A stretch of DNA of 64,000 nucleotides from Pedobacter montanisoli (GTDB lineage Bacteria; Bacteroidota; Bacteroidia; Sphingobacteriales; Sphingobacteriaceae): the NCBI RefSeq assembly GCF_022809115.1, contig NZ_JALGBH010000001.1, forward strand, positions 496,001 to 560,000, read 5' to 3'. Position numbers and translations under genes: made by a program. Position 1 is the first letter of the stretch, and the number at the start of each line of letters is the position of its first letter. The notes under the pieces are model-generated. The model was not told the origin of the DNA and made no database searches. It saw nothing but the letters and a program-made list of their open reading frames with translations. Of this stretch, positions 8,813 through 17,988 are shown piece by piece.

Positions 8813-9607
8813 TTCATTAACTATCTGGTTAATTTTTTGCTTAAACTGAATATGGTGTTGCTGCAATTCTATTTGGCTTAAGGTATTATATTTTATTTCC
8901 TGGTTTCTTATTGCATTAATTTCTTTTTCAAGATTATCTATATCGTTATCAAACTGTTTAACAAAAGTTCTCGATAATATAACCATAGAAGAACCCAAGC
9001 GCACATGTTCTGCCAGTACTTCTTTTCCTGATATCTTACCGCCAGACAAGCTTGCAATTCCCCCTATGCCAAATCTGATATTTTTTTGCTTGATCTTTTG
9101 CACCATATAATCAACCAGACCACAGCTTAATAATTCAAACATAAACTGAAGATTAAGTCCCAGATGAAGGTCATTAAGCCCTATATGTACTTCATCTATC
9201 CCCTCAACAGCTAAAATATCATCTATTCTTACCAATGCTTCTGGCGTTTCGATTAAAAGGCAAACCTTAGCTCTTTTATTAACAATCTTAATAAATTTCT
9301 GAACTTCCTGTGCTGTTTTAAAATAGGGTAGCATTACTATATCTGCACCTTCATTAACAATCTGGTCAATCTCCTTCTGGCTTTCTGAATGTATGGGATT
9401 AGTTCTGACTAAAAGAAGGCTTTTAGTTAATACCGCTTTTACTTTTGAAATATCAGCTATAGAGTGATGCAGACTTATTACCGTATCAAGATGTCCTTGC
9501 CTTTCTGTTTTTCCTAAGGTTTCCAGATCTATAAAAATTCGCTCTACGCCAATTTTGTCATAGATCTGAGCCCTTTCCGGTGTATTCTCTATAATTAAGA
9601 ACTCCAT
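8792..9607 (-). CDS. HpcH/HpaI-like aldolase/lyase
   Basis: This is a 271-residue TIM-barrel protein of the HpcH/HpaI and citrate-lyase beta family. Visible active-site equivalents are Arg68 (LVRTNP), Glu120 (LLIETPEA) and Asp146 (IGLNDLHLG), with His47/48 as a possible base. Family members use a divalent metal to join or split pyruvate-type enolates and aldehydes, or to handle acyl-CoA esters. Its start overlaps the GT-B-like gene by 13 bases, which implies coupled expression and a role in glycan precursor or modification chemistry. The substrate is unknown. The visible C-terminus (beyond about 215) is charged and may be an extra helical tail. Confidence 0.72.
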   Translation of the reverse strand: MEFLIIENTPERAQIYDKIGVERIFIDLETLGKTERQGHLDTVISLHHSIADISKVKAVLTKSLLLVRTNPIHSESQKEIDQIVNEGADIVMLPYFKTAQEVQKFIKIVNKRAKVCLLIETPEALVRIDDILAVEGIDEVHIGLNDLHLGLNLQFMFELLSCGLVDYMVQKIKQKNIRFGIGGIASLSGGKISGKEVLAEHVRLGSSMVILSRTFVKQFDNDIDNLEKEINAIRNQEIKYNTLSQIELQQHHIQFKQKINQIVNELIGSFS

Positions 9608-10863
9608 AATTTATCTTTCAGAATATCTAAAATTTTATGAGCTGCACCATTTTTATAGAAATGATCATACTCTTGTTTATTTATCTCTTCTTTTATAGTC
9701 TGACTTAATACAGCATTCAATGCTTCATAATCAGGAGCATATTTAAAAGGTGGTTGAGTAAACTCAGGCCAGAAATAATTCTGATCAGGGTCATAGTTAT
9801 ATGTCACAACCTTCTTATCACAAACCAGTGCCTGAACTGCTACCGTAGAATTGTAGGTTAAACATAAATCACAAAGAGCAATAGCTTCTAATATCCCCAG
9901 TTCACTGTTATCATAATAGTAGTACCCCTTTTTATCCTGTATATACGGAAGATAATTATTTATAGAATCACTTACAGGATGTGGCCTTAACAACACACTT
10001 ACGTTATTGGTTTCTATAAGTTGATTCAAAATTCTGAACATAGGCTGATTGATCAGGTCCAGATCTCTTATCTCTTTAATTGTAAGATTATCATTCCACA
10101 CATAATATAAGGTGGGGCAAAACAAAATTAACTGCGAAGATGAAGGGATATTTAATTTATTACGTAGTATTACGCTGTCGATTTCTTTAACCTGCTTCAC
10201 AGTATCATCAAACACTGGCTGGCCAACAGGTAAAATTTCTTTTTCTATCCCCTTATTTTTAAGTTTGTTTACAACACTTTCATTCAATACACCTATATAA
10301 TCAGCTGAAGGCAGAGGATATCCATCACCAAAAAGATCCAATAGTTGCATGGATTTAATCTTTAGCTCTTTTGCTGCTGCCAAGGCTGCTGCTTCAAATC
10401 TTGGCGAATTAGTTGTAAAAACCAGATCAGGATTTAGAAATTTAAATATTGTTTTAAGACTTTCTACAGGTAGAAAACTTTGTCTACCCATTTTTTTATA
10501 CCGATCAAGTGCTCTTTCCTTACCATATTCTGTAACCGCATCAAACAAAGAAAGCCCCAGGTAAAAAATAGTATCGCTTTTTCTTAATCCCAATACAGGA
10601 TTATAATTTTCTTCAAATAATGAAAGGCCGTATTCAAGAATCTGGTCTATATTCTCATCAAACAAGTGTATGAATTCTGGTAATGCTATAATTCTAACTC
10701 CTTCTATTCCTTCTTTAGGCAATGCTTTTACTGCAGTAGTAAGTGGAATTAAAATAATCTCAAATATCTTCTCTTTAACCAGTATTGGGATTACCGATTT
10801 AACAAGCTCTATGTGCCCTCCTCCATAGCAAACAAAAACCAGCTTTTTCTTATTGATAAGCAT
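9595..10863 (-). CDS. GT-B-like putative glycosyltransferase with HP and Ser/Thr motifs
   Basis: I do not recognise a named family with certainty. The 422-residue protein starts with a Rossmann-like strand (LVFVCYGGGH at 9-18) and looks two-domained. It has GDG at 179-181, RPHP at 293-296 and YNST at 337-340. An acidic-Gly motif, an HP motif and a Ser/Thr motif in that order also occur in bacterial CMP-sugar-using GT-B transferases (sialyl and Kdo transferases) and in CDP-glycerol-type transferases. Because a CMP-nonulosonate pathway lies in the same operon, it is a candidate nonulosonic acid transferase, by inference. I chose ATG at 10863 over a TTG at 10869. It overlaps both neighbours. Confidence 0.6.
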   Translation of the reverse strand: MLINKKKLVFVCYGGGHIELVKSVIPILVKEKIFEIILIPLTTAVKALPKEGIEGVRIIALPEFIHLFDENIDQILEYGLSLFEENYNPVLGLRKSDTIFYLGLSLFDAVTEYGKERALDRYKKMGRQSFLPVESLKTIFKFLNPDLVFTTNSPRFEAAALAAAKELKIKSMQLLDLFGDGYPLPSADYIGVLNESVVNKLKNKGIEKEILPVGQPVFDDTVKQVKEIDSVILRNKLNIPSSSQLILFCPTLYYVWNDNLTIKEIRDLDLINQPMFRILNQLIETNNVSVLLRPHPVSDSINNYLPYIQDKKGYYYYDNSELGILEAIALCDLCLTYNSTVAVQALVCDKKVVTYNYDPDQNYFWPEFTQPPFKYAPDYEALNAVLSQTIKEEINKQEYDHFYKNGAAHKILDILKDKLWSS

Positions 10864-11956
10864 TTTCAATTTTATCTACAACTTTTACAATATTAAAAAC
10901 ATTGATTACGCTTTCTCTTGCGTGCTTACCCATTTCATAGCGTAAATCTGTATCTTTAATTAGCTCTTCTATTCTTTCTGCAACCTCCTGTTCATTTCCA
11001 ATGGTTACCAAAAATCCTTCGTTGTTTTTGGCCATTTCCGGAATACCGCTTAATCTGCTGGCGATGAAAGGATGTCCGTAAGCCATTGATTCTAAAATTG
11101 CATTAGGGAACATCTCTCCCTCTGTTGATAATAATGCAAAAATATCAAATCCAGCATTTAGCATTTCTGCATCTGTTCTAAAGCCCGTAAAGATTGTTCT
11201 GTCTGTTATACCAAAATCTTTTGCCAGTTTATTATTACTTTCAAAAGTTTCGCCTTCTCCTACCAGTACTGTATATAAATTATCGTATTTCTTATATAGG
11301 AGATTAAATGCCTTAATAAGAATATCGTGACCTTTAACTCCCATCCTTCCTATTATTCCCACAACAAAAGCATCTTCAGGAATATTTAATTCTTCTCTGA
11401 TTGCTTTACGTCTGTCATCTATTTTTGAGATATCAAATCTTTCCAGATCTACCCCATTGTAAGTAATTGTGATCTGTTCTTTTTTTACGCCAAAAGACAT
11501 TAGAATATTCTGTGTAAACTCACATACAGCAAACAGATGTGCAGGATAACCTTTGTATATCCAGTTTCTCCATTGATAATTTTCTCTAAGCTCCACTCCT
11601 CTGCAACTATGAAAAAATTTGATTTTCTTTTTTACTGATAAAAAACGGCTGGCAACGTAAGCAAGATATAAAGTAGCTGCATTATGTGCGTGAACAATTT
11701 CTATCTCATTTTCTTTAAGAAAACTTCGTAATGCTTTTATTGCTTTAATTACACTGAATAAATTTCTTTTATTAATGGCCAGTTCTGGTATTATTGACAC
11801 CTGAAATCCCTTAGATTTAATCTTAGGCACTAACATACCTCCGCTGCAACATAACACAACATCATGTCCACGTTTCCTTAATTCTTCAGATATAGTCAAT
11901 GTTTGAGAACCAGGTCCGTTATCTTCAAAAGCGCCTCTAATTTGGAGTATTTTCAT
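10850..11956 (-). CDS. GT4 family glycosyltransferase
   Basis: The 368-residue GT-B protein has the GT4 hallmarks: MKILQIRGAF with a Gly-rich acceptor loop (GPGSQT), IVHAHNA, IIGRMGVKGHD at about 201-211, and the E-x7-E motif with Glu281 and Glu289 (EMFPNAILE). It retains the anomeric configuration of an NDP-sugar donor and is predicted to extend the lipid-linked repeat unit in the cytoplasm. Donor identity is unknown. It overlaps the amidotransferase gene upstream by 20 bases and the GT-B-like gene downstream by 14 bases. Confidence 0.9.
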   Translation of the reverse strand: MKILQIRGAFEDNGPGSQTLTISEELRKRGHDVVLCCSGGMLVPKIKSKGFQVSIIPELAINKRNLFSVIKAIKALRSFLKENEIEIVHAHNAATLYLAYVASRFLSVKKKIKFFHSCRGVELRENYQWRNWIYKGYPAHLFAVCEFTQNILMSFGVKKEQITITYNGVDLERFDISKIDDRRKAIREELNIPEDAFVVGIIGRMGVKGHDILIKAFNLLYKKYDNLYTVLVGEGETFESNNKLAKDFGITDRTIFTGFRTDAEMLNAGFDIFALLSTEGEMFPNAILESMAYGHPFIASRLSGIPEMAKNNEGFLVTIGNEQEVAERIEELIKDTDLRYEMGKHARESVINVFNIVKVVDKIENAYQ

Positions 11957-13703
11957 TAATAATTATTTGATGTTTTTTTAACCATTCGTTAAGTATGTAA
12001 AGAGAAAAGATTTCATTTCCCAGCTCTAAAGAATTCTTATTTGCTAATAACCAGTTTATATGTTCTTTAGATATTACATTTTCAGGGATAACATTAGTGG
12101 TTTCAAGCGTATGCTCAATATGTTTACCTAGTTTAGAGTTTCTGATCCAGGTATTTAAAGGCACTCTGAAACCCTTTTTGGGTTTATAAGCGATATCTCC
12201 GTTCACATATTTCTTCGTCAGCTTTCTTAATCCTGTTTTTCCATAAAAAAGATTTATAAAGTTAGTGGAAGAAAGTCCCTTAGAAAGTTCAAACAATCGT
12301 TTATTTAAAAAAGGCACTCTGATTTCAAGTCCATAGTACATTGAACTCAGATCTGTTTTAACCAAGAGTTTTTTCTGCAATGTAGTATCTATTTCTTCAT
12401 ACATTGTTTGTTGCCAGGTTTTATCTATCTCATGTGTTTCCGGCTCATAATTTAACAGGCTAAGATTATACATAAATGGCCCTTTGGGTTTATGAATATC
12501 ATTTAGCATATTACCCAAGGTTTTAACCTTGTTATTATGCGGTGCCAATGTGCGTAATATTTTATGAGCAAAGCCAAACAACGGCTTATATTTTAAAACC
12601 CTGTAATGGGTATAGCCTCCAAATAACTCATCGCCTCCATCACCCGAAAGTGCCGCTTTTACGTGTTTCTTAACATTTTTTGAAAGAAACAGTAAGGGCA
12701 ACATAGCCGGATCATATACAGGTTGGTCAAGGCAATCTATAAGTTGAGGCAGTTCGTTTAAGAGATCATCTTCTGAGAAAGTAAATATATGGTGGTCTGT
12801 ATCAAATTTCTCTGAAACTATTTTTGCATATTTTGTTTCATCATATCTTTTTCCTTCTGCATAACCAATTGAAAAAGTCTTTATTTTTTTCTTAAGCTTA
12901 GATGCAAAATAGGTTACAAGAGATGAGTCTATTCCTCCGCTTAATAACACCCCTACTTCAACATCCGCATCTAATTCCAGGCCTACCTGCTTAGATAAAA
13001 CGCTTTCTATATCCTCTAAAGATGAGTTTTGGCTGTCATTTAACTGCATTTGATATACAATCTCTGGTTGCGTTTCCCGTTTAAATCGAATTACAGCACC
13101 TCTTTGTACAGTTTGTATCTCTTCTATCAGTTTTTCTCTATAGGGATAACCATGTGAAAAATACTCTGTTAAAGCCTTCTGATTAATTACATAAGGAATT
13201 TTCTTCTCTTTTATATAAGTAAATAAGGTTTTCCATTCAGAAGCAAAAGCAAAGTCAAACACTGTATTGATATAATACAGTGGTTTTATGCCGAATAAAT
13301 CACGCCCTAAAAAAACTTCACCGGTTAAAGCATTATATATTGAAAAAGCAAAGATACCATTTAAGAGGTCTATGCATTCCGGCCCTTTCTGATGAAAAAG
13401 TTTTAACAATACCTCTGTATCTGAAGTTGTCTCAAATTTATATCCATCTTTAATTAACTGGGCTCTCAGGTCTTTATGATTGTAAATCTCTCCGTTAAAT
13501 ACGATAGTCAGTTCCTGAAAAATAATGGGTTGTGCTCCGGAAGTAAGATCCACTAAACTTAACCGCACATGACCAAAGGCATAACCATCTTTTAAGATCT
13601 TTCCATCTCCATCAGGCCCTCTATGGTGTAAATTGTCAATAAGTTTATTAAGTATGGGTAAAGCTTTTTCGCTGGTGTCGTAAAATCCAATTATTCCACA
13701 CAT
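11937..13703 (-). CDS. Asparagine-synthase-type glutamine amidotransferase, copy 2
   Basis: The protein starts directly with MCGIIGF, exposing Cys2. It has HHRGPDG at 26-32, NGEIYN at 70-75 in the glutaminase domain and SGGIDSS at 255-261 in the synthetase domain, over 588 residues. It shares only general family similarity with the copy at 6362, so the two look like distinct family members rather than a recent duplication. Placed between the flippase and a GT4 gene, it most likely amidates a sugar carboxylate or nucleotide-linked uronic acid, as WbpS-type proteins do. True asparagine synthesis cannot be excluded. Confidence 0.87.
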   Translation of the reverse strand: MCGIIGFYDTSEKALPILNKLIDNLHHRGPDGDGKILKDGYAFGHVRLSLVDLTSGAQPIIFQELTIVFNGEIYNHKDLRAQLIKDGYKFETTSDTEVLLKLFHQKGPECIDLLNGIFAFSIYNALTGEVFLGRDLFGIKPLYYINTVFDFAFASEWKTLFTYIKEKKIPYVINQKALTEYFSHGYPYREKLIEEIQTVQRGAVIRFKRETQPEIVYQMQLNDSQNSSLEDIESVLSKQVGLELDADVEVGVLLSGGIDSSLVTYFASKLKKKIKTFSIGYAEGKRYDETKYAKIVSEKFDTDHHIFTFSEDDLLNELPQLIDCLDQPVYDPAMLPLLFLSKNVKKHVKAALSGDGGDELFGGYTHYRVLKYKPLFGFAHKILRTLAPHNNKVKTLGNMLNDIHKPKGPFMYNLSLLNYEPETHEIDKTWQQTMYEEIDTTLQKKLLVKTDLSSMYYGLEIRVPFLNKRLFELSKGLSSTNFINLFYGKTGLRKLTKKYVNGDIAYKPKKGFRVPLNTWIRNSKLGKHIEHTLETTNVIPENVISKEHINWLLANKNSLELGNEIFSLYILNEWLKKHQIIINENTPN

Positions 13704-13709
13704 ATATGT

Positions 13710-15053
13710 TTAATTATACTTTAATAATGTAAATACAAAGACTGTTATTAACAGGAGATCAAACAGGTAGACCAATGAGAGTTCTTTTCTAAATTTCAGC
13801 ATAATAACCTGAACTGTTTGCGATAAAACAATATGAACAGAAAGGGTTGAAATAACTACTCCCATCATTCCATATTTATCTACCAAAAAATAATTAAGTG
13901 CAACATTTAACAAGCATGCAATAAAGGTCATTTTTAATAAATATTTCCCTCTGTTCTCTATAATGGCTGTTTTAATTAAAAGCAGGAACTTGCCTAAAAA
14001 ATAAATATTTATTGTGGCAAACATCAACACCGCTCCCGTTTCTGGAAATGGGTCAAATACTTTCTTAGTAAAAATTAAATAGAGAAATTCTTTTCCGTAA
14101 AAAGAACAAGCAATATAAAGGCCAATCGTTATAACAAAAATAAATAAGGTAAATTTTTTAAAGTGCGGAACTATTTTATCCTTTGAATTTGCAATTTCAT
14201 TAAAAAATAAAATTGTGAACGAGGTCATTACCAACGACTGTATAACATCAGGGATTTTAATAATGTTATTGTATATTGTTATGGCTCCTGCTCCTAACGA
14301 TGCGATAAAAGCAAAGTTTACGTAAAGATTTACCTGCAGAAATACAGTGGATAGGAAATAGCTAAAATTATGTAATATGCTTTTCTTAAAGTGCCTTAAA
14401 GAAATATGAAATAAATGTTTTAAAGGAAAATTATTTCTATAATCTATTGAAGACAGCTGCATAAATGACGTAACCAAATAGGACAGAACCGTACAGATAG
14501 CATACACGTACAGAAGTAGATCTACACGGAAAAAATAGTAAACAATAAGAATAGCAATAATCTGGAACAAGTTCCAGATAGTCATATTAGATGCAGAAAT
14601 GAAAAACTTTTCATTGTACTGGTTCAAGAGCGTAAATATCTCTGTTAATGGTATCAGAAAAAGCAATGGAAACATTAACAGCATAAGGTGATTGCTGTGC
14701 ATATACAGCTCATCATTCGCCCCTGGTGCAAAAACATGTAATATTCCTTTTGAAAAGAAAATGACTGATATACCTAAAAAAATAGACAATACATTTACTG
14801 CAGATATGGTACGAATAGCTTCAACAATCTGCATTTTACGTTTGCCATGCTTTGCCACCCGAGGAATTAATGTATTTGAAAATAAAGAATCTACAATATT
14901 ATTGGACCAGAACCAATAAATATTAGTTACTAATATAATGGCATCAGTAAGGTAGTTAGCACCAAAAAATACCGTCAGTAATTGTATCCTTAAAAAGCCT
15001 AATATCTTTCCTAAAAGGGATGTAGTAAATATTTTTGTAACCTTCTTAATCAT
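13710..15053 (-). CDS. MurJ-like polysaccharide flippase (Wzx role)
   Basis: This hydrophobic protein has about 12-14 predicted helices. Its N-terminus has the MurJ/MviN-like pattern LGKILGFLRIQLLTVFFGAN with YLTDAI, and it belongs to the MOP superfamily. Such proteins flip undecaprenyl-linked oligosaccharides across the inner membrane. Position next to the Wzy/ligase-like gene points to repeat-unit export rather than lipid II. I used ATG at 15053; a TTG six bases upstream is less likely. It overlaps the end of the upstream gene by 8 bases. Confidence 0.82.
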   Translation of the reverse strand: MIKKVTKIFTTSLLGKILGFLRIQLLTVFFGANYLTDAIILVTNIYWFWSNNIVDSLFSNTLIPRVAKHGKRKMQIVEAIRTISAVNVLSIFLGISVIFFSKGILHVFAPGANDELYMHSNHLMLLMFPLLFLIPLTEIFTLLNQYNEKFFISASNMTIWNLFQIIAILIVYYFFRVDLLLYVYAICTVLSYLVTSFMQLSSIDYRNNFPLKHLFHISLRHFKKSILHNFSYFLSTVFLQVNLYVNFAFIASLGAGAITIYNNIIKIPDVIQSLVMTSFTILFFNEIANSKDKIVPHFKKFTLFIFVITIGLYIACSFYGKEFLYLIFTKKVFDPFPETGAVLMFATINIYFLGKFLLLIKTAIIENRGKYLLKMTFIACLLNVALNYFLVDKYGMMGVVISTLSVHIVLSQTVQVIMLKFRKELSLVYLFDLLLITVFVFTLLKYN

Positions 15054-16233
15054 TAACAACCAGTAAGTTTTTCATGGCTAAACAAATGCCTATAAATGTG
15101 AATATATAAAGGTTAAAAACTCCGTTAAATAAAAAATCTTCAAAAAAGGAATAAGCAAACAGAATTGCTAAAGAAAGGCCAAGGCCAATAAAAATCTGAT
15201 AGTTGGTTTCATTCAGATCTTTTACCTTATTGGCTTTTATCCACGAGCGAAAAATATGGACGAGGAGAGTTAAGTAAATAATTAAGCCAACAAAACCCAA
15301 CTCTGTTAACAGGTGGGCAAAAGTATTATGGGGATGCGGATAACTTAATACAGTGTAGGTTGAATTCATAAATACATTATTACTTGCTCCCTGCCCCATT
15401 CCAAAGGGGTGTACCAGAAATAAATCCCAAGCTTGCTGTAATAACGCAATCCTCTCTAAATTAGAAAAGTTGCCTTCCGTATCTGTTATATCCAGAAAGT
15501 AATCTGTATTTAATAAATAACCTAATGCATATATAGAAACTGCCAATACAGCTGTAATTGCCAGGAAATATTTCAGTTTCTTATTCATTTTGTTCAGCCA
15601 GAAAACCCTCCAGATAATTATCAATCCACCTAAACCTAAGGCTGCCCTGGAATCATGAATATGAATAATCAATAGTCCTAAAAAAACACATATAAATACC
15701 CCTATTGTTTTTTTTTCCAGCAGTTTCTGATATCTTGATAAGGGGTAGATAATTAGTGTAAATAAGGCTATAATAGCATAGTAATTAATGGCTGATGACT
15801 GGTATTCATTATAATTAACAATGCTTAACAATGCAAGCATTACGCCCGCAACAACAAGCCCATTAAAGATTTGGGTCAATTTTTCTCTTGTATCTACCAG
15901 GGTGTAAATTAGATACATCAAGAGTACTGAAATAATAAGCTGGACAATTTCAGTAAAATACCTGAAGTAATCTATTGCCCAGAAAATTGTAAGAGAGGCG
16001 TAGGCTACCCAGAAAATGAGCAGCAGGGTAATTTTAGTTATTTTTAAGTGAGTGGATTTATCTTTTAGTACTTTATAAAATACAACCGGCAAAACACAGA
16101 TTAAAACAACAGCAGAAAAATACTCATCCGCTGCTGCTGCAAATGCAATATAATACTGTATAATCCTTATTGGTGATAAGTAAAAGCAGAGTATAATCAG
16201 AATACCCAATATGAAATCCGCTATCCAGGTCAT
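15046..16233 (-). CDS. O-antigen polymerase/ligase family membrane protein (Wzy or WaaL)
   Basis: The 395-residue protein has about 10-12 transmembrane helices. Its large periplasmic loop carries HPFGMGQG and PHPHNTFAHLLTELGF, the signature of the O-antigen ligase/polymerase family. HIHDSRAALG is the matching central motif with its conserved Arg. It either polymerises repeat units or attaches glycan to an acceptor, which sequence cannot distinguish. As the only such gene in the locus, with a Wzz-type regulator present, a polymerase role is more likely. Its start lies 1 base from the next gene. Confidence 0.85.
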   Translation of the reverse strand: MTWIADFILGILIILCFYLSPIRIIQYYIAFAAAADEYFSAVVLICVLPVVFYKVLKDKSTHLKITKITLLLIFWVAYASLTIFWAIDYFRYFTEIVQLIISVLLMYLIYTLVDTREKLTQIFNGLVVAGVMLALLSIVNYNEYQSSAINYYAIIALFTLIIYPLSRYQKLLEKKTIGVFICVFLGLLIIHIHDSRAALGLGGLIIIWRVFWLNKMNKKLKYFLAITAVLAVSIYALGYLLNTDYFLDITDTEGNFSNLERIALLQQAWDLFLVHPFGMGQGASNNVFMNSTYTVLSYPHPHNTFAHLLTELGFVGLIIYLTLLVHIFRSWIKANKVKDLNETNYQIFIGLGLSLAILFAYSFFEDFLFNGVFNLYIFTFIGICLAMKNLLVVND

Positions 16234-17193
16234 TTATATCTGGTAATATTTTTTATACCATTTAATAAAAGCCTCCATGCCTTGTTTTATATCAGTTTTT
16301 GGGCTATAGTTTAATTTTTTTGTTGCTTTATCTATGTTTGCTGAAGTACGCTTAACATCTCCAGGTTGCTCAGGAAGATAATTTTTTAAAAATTCTTTAC
16401 CTGTAATGCCCTCTATTATATGAATATAGTCCATTAGTTTTACAGGTGTATTATTACCTAAATTGATCACATTGTAAGGTTCATGGTTCACCGCCTCTAA
16501 TGAAGCAACAATTCCAGTTACAATATCATCTATATAAGTAAAGTCTCTGTAAAGTTCTCCACCTCCATAAATATCTATCGGTTTTTCATCGTATAACATA
16601 TTTAAAAACTTAAAATATGCCATATCTGGCCGCCCAAATGGACCATAAACAGTAAAAAACCTCAATCCAATAGAGTTTATTCCATATAAATGACTATAAG
16701 TGTATGCCATTAACTCATTTGCTTTTTTGGTTGCGGCATATAATGATATAGGGGTGTCAACATTATCTTTTTCAGAAAAGAATTCTTTATCGCTATTGCC
16801 GTAAACAGATGAGCTTGAGGCGTAAACGAGTTTATTTATACTGTTTTGCCTGCAAATTTCAAGAACATTCAAAAAACCCTCTAAATTTGACTTTTGATAA
16901 GCCAACGGGTTCGTAATAGAATAACGTACACCAGCTTGTGCTGCCAGATTAATAATTAATGAGGGCTTTTCATTCTCAACCAATTTATTCAGGTTATCAT
17001 ACTCACACAAATCAATTTTACTAAATTTAAAATTATTGTGATTTTTAAGTATTGCAAGCCTATTTTCTTTTAATGAAATATCATAATAATCATTGAGATT
17101 GTCTATACCTGCTATTTCATGCCCTAATGAAAGAAGGCTTTGAGTTAAGTGAAATCCTATGAAACCGGCAACCCCGGTAATTAATATTTTCAT
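16234..17193 (-). CDS. UDP-glucuronate 4-epimerase family protein (CapI/LpsL-like)
   Basis: This 319-residue extended SDR protein has GVAGFIG at 7-13, the CapI-type stretch DNLNDYYDISLKENRL at 31-46, NLAAQAGVRYS at 82-92, SSSS at 126-129 and catalytic Tyr152/Lys156 (YAATK). CapI-type enzymes interconvert UDP-glucuronate and UDP-galacturonate. No UDP-glucose dehydrogenase is in the window, while UDP-GlcNAc dehydrogenase and GlcNAc3NAcA genes are, so it may act on an acetamido-uronate. That is inference. Confidence 0.85.
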   Translation of the reverse strand: MKILITGVAGFIGFHLTQSLLSLGHEIAGIDNLNDYYDISLKENRLAILKNHNNFKFSKIDLCEYDNLNKLVENEKPSLIINLAAQAGVRYSITNPLAYQKSNLEGFLNVLEICRQNSINKLVYASSSSVYGNSDKEFFSEKDNVDTPISLYAATKKANELMAYTYSHLYGINSIGLRFFTVYGPFGRPDMAYFKFLNMLYDEKPIDIYGGGELYRDFTYIDDIVTGIVASLEAVNHEPYNVINLGNNTPVKLMDYIHIIEGITGKEFLKNYLPEQPGDVKRTSANIDKATKKLNYSPKTDIKQGMEAFIKWYKKYYQI

Positions 17194-17204
17194 TCAATAA
17201 TTAT

Positions 17205-17957
17205 TTAAATACTCGTCCATCCTCCATCTACCATCAAATTATGCCCCGTTATAAATGAAGCATCATCTGACAACAGGAAACTAATTGCTGGAGCTATTTC
17301 TTCTGGTCTTCCCATTCTGCCTAAAGGCGATTTCTCACTATACCGTTTTATAAATGATGGATGCTGCTGTTTTTCATCAATAATACCTCCGGGCGAAACA
17401 CAGTTTACTCTTACATTGTTCTTACCATAATATGAAGCTAAATACCTGGAAAAATTAATGATCCCTCCTTTAATGGCCGAATATGCTGCCGGAGAAGTTC
17501 CGCCGTATTCCTGATACAGCGAAAAATCATTACCTACAACTCCGTAAATAGATGCAATGTTTACAATAGCTCCCGAGTTTTGTTGTTTCATGATCTCTAA
17601 TACCTGCTGACAGATATAAAACACAGCATTTAACTGCATATCCACATTTTTTTGCCATGAAGTATAAGGAATTTCCTCGAATTTAGTGCCCCAATCATTT
17701 GTTCTTGGATATGCCAGATTTACCAATCCGTCTATGCGATTATAAGTAGCCTTAGCATAGGTTATTAATTGGTCTATATCTTCTTTCTCAGAGATATTTC
17801 CTTCAAAAAAATCAAAGCTGTTATCTTTAAAATCTGTGCGGTGTATGTCTGTACCTATTACCTTAGCTCCTTTTTTGATTAGGTCTGCTGTAGCAAGCTG
17901 GCCTAATAACCCTGATGAACCGGTAATTATAATTACTTTGTTTTTTAAGGAACTCAT
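17205..17957 (-). CDS. SDR oxidoreductase of the nonulosonic acid block (PtmA-like)
   Basis: This classical short-chain dehydrogenase of 250 residues has TGSSGLLG at 12-19, catalytic Ser136 (NIASIYG), Tyr159 and Lys163 (YSAIK), and the C-terminal LMVDGGWTSI. It ends the run that begins with legB. An SDR at this place matches PtmA in the Campylobacter legionaminic acid locus, where the order neuB, neuC, ptmE, ptmF, ptmB, ptmA is very similar (from memory). The substrate is not known from sequence. It could act on the amino-sugar precursor or on a keto group made by the neighbouring enzymes. Confidence 0.8.
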   Translation of the reverse strand: MSSLKNKVIIITGSSGLLGQLATADLIKKGAKVIGTDIHRTDFKDNSFDFFEGNISEKEDIDQLITYAKATYNRIDGLVNLAYPRTNDWGTKFEEIPYTSWQKNVDMQLNAVFYICQQVLEIMKQQNSGAIVNIASIYGVVGNDFSLYQEYGGTSPAAYSAIKGGIINFSRYLASYYGKNNVRVNCVSPGGIIDEKQQHPSFIKRYSEKSPLGRMGRPEEIAPAISFLLSDDASFITGHNLMVDGGWTSI

Positions 17958-17988
17958 CTACTTACTATAATAAAATTACTTTTAGGTA

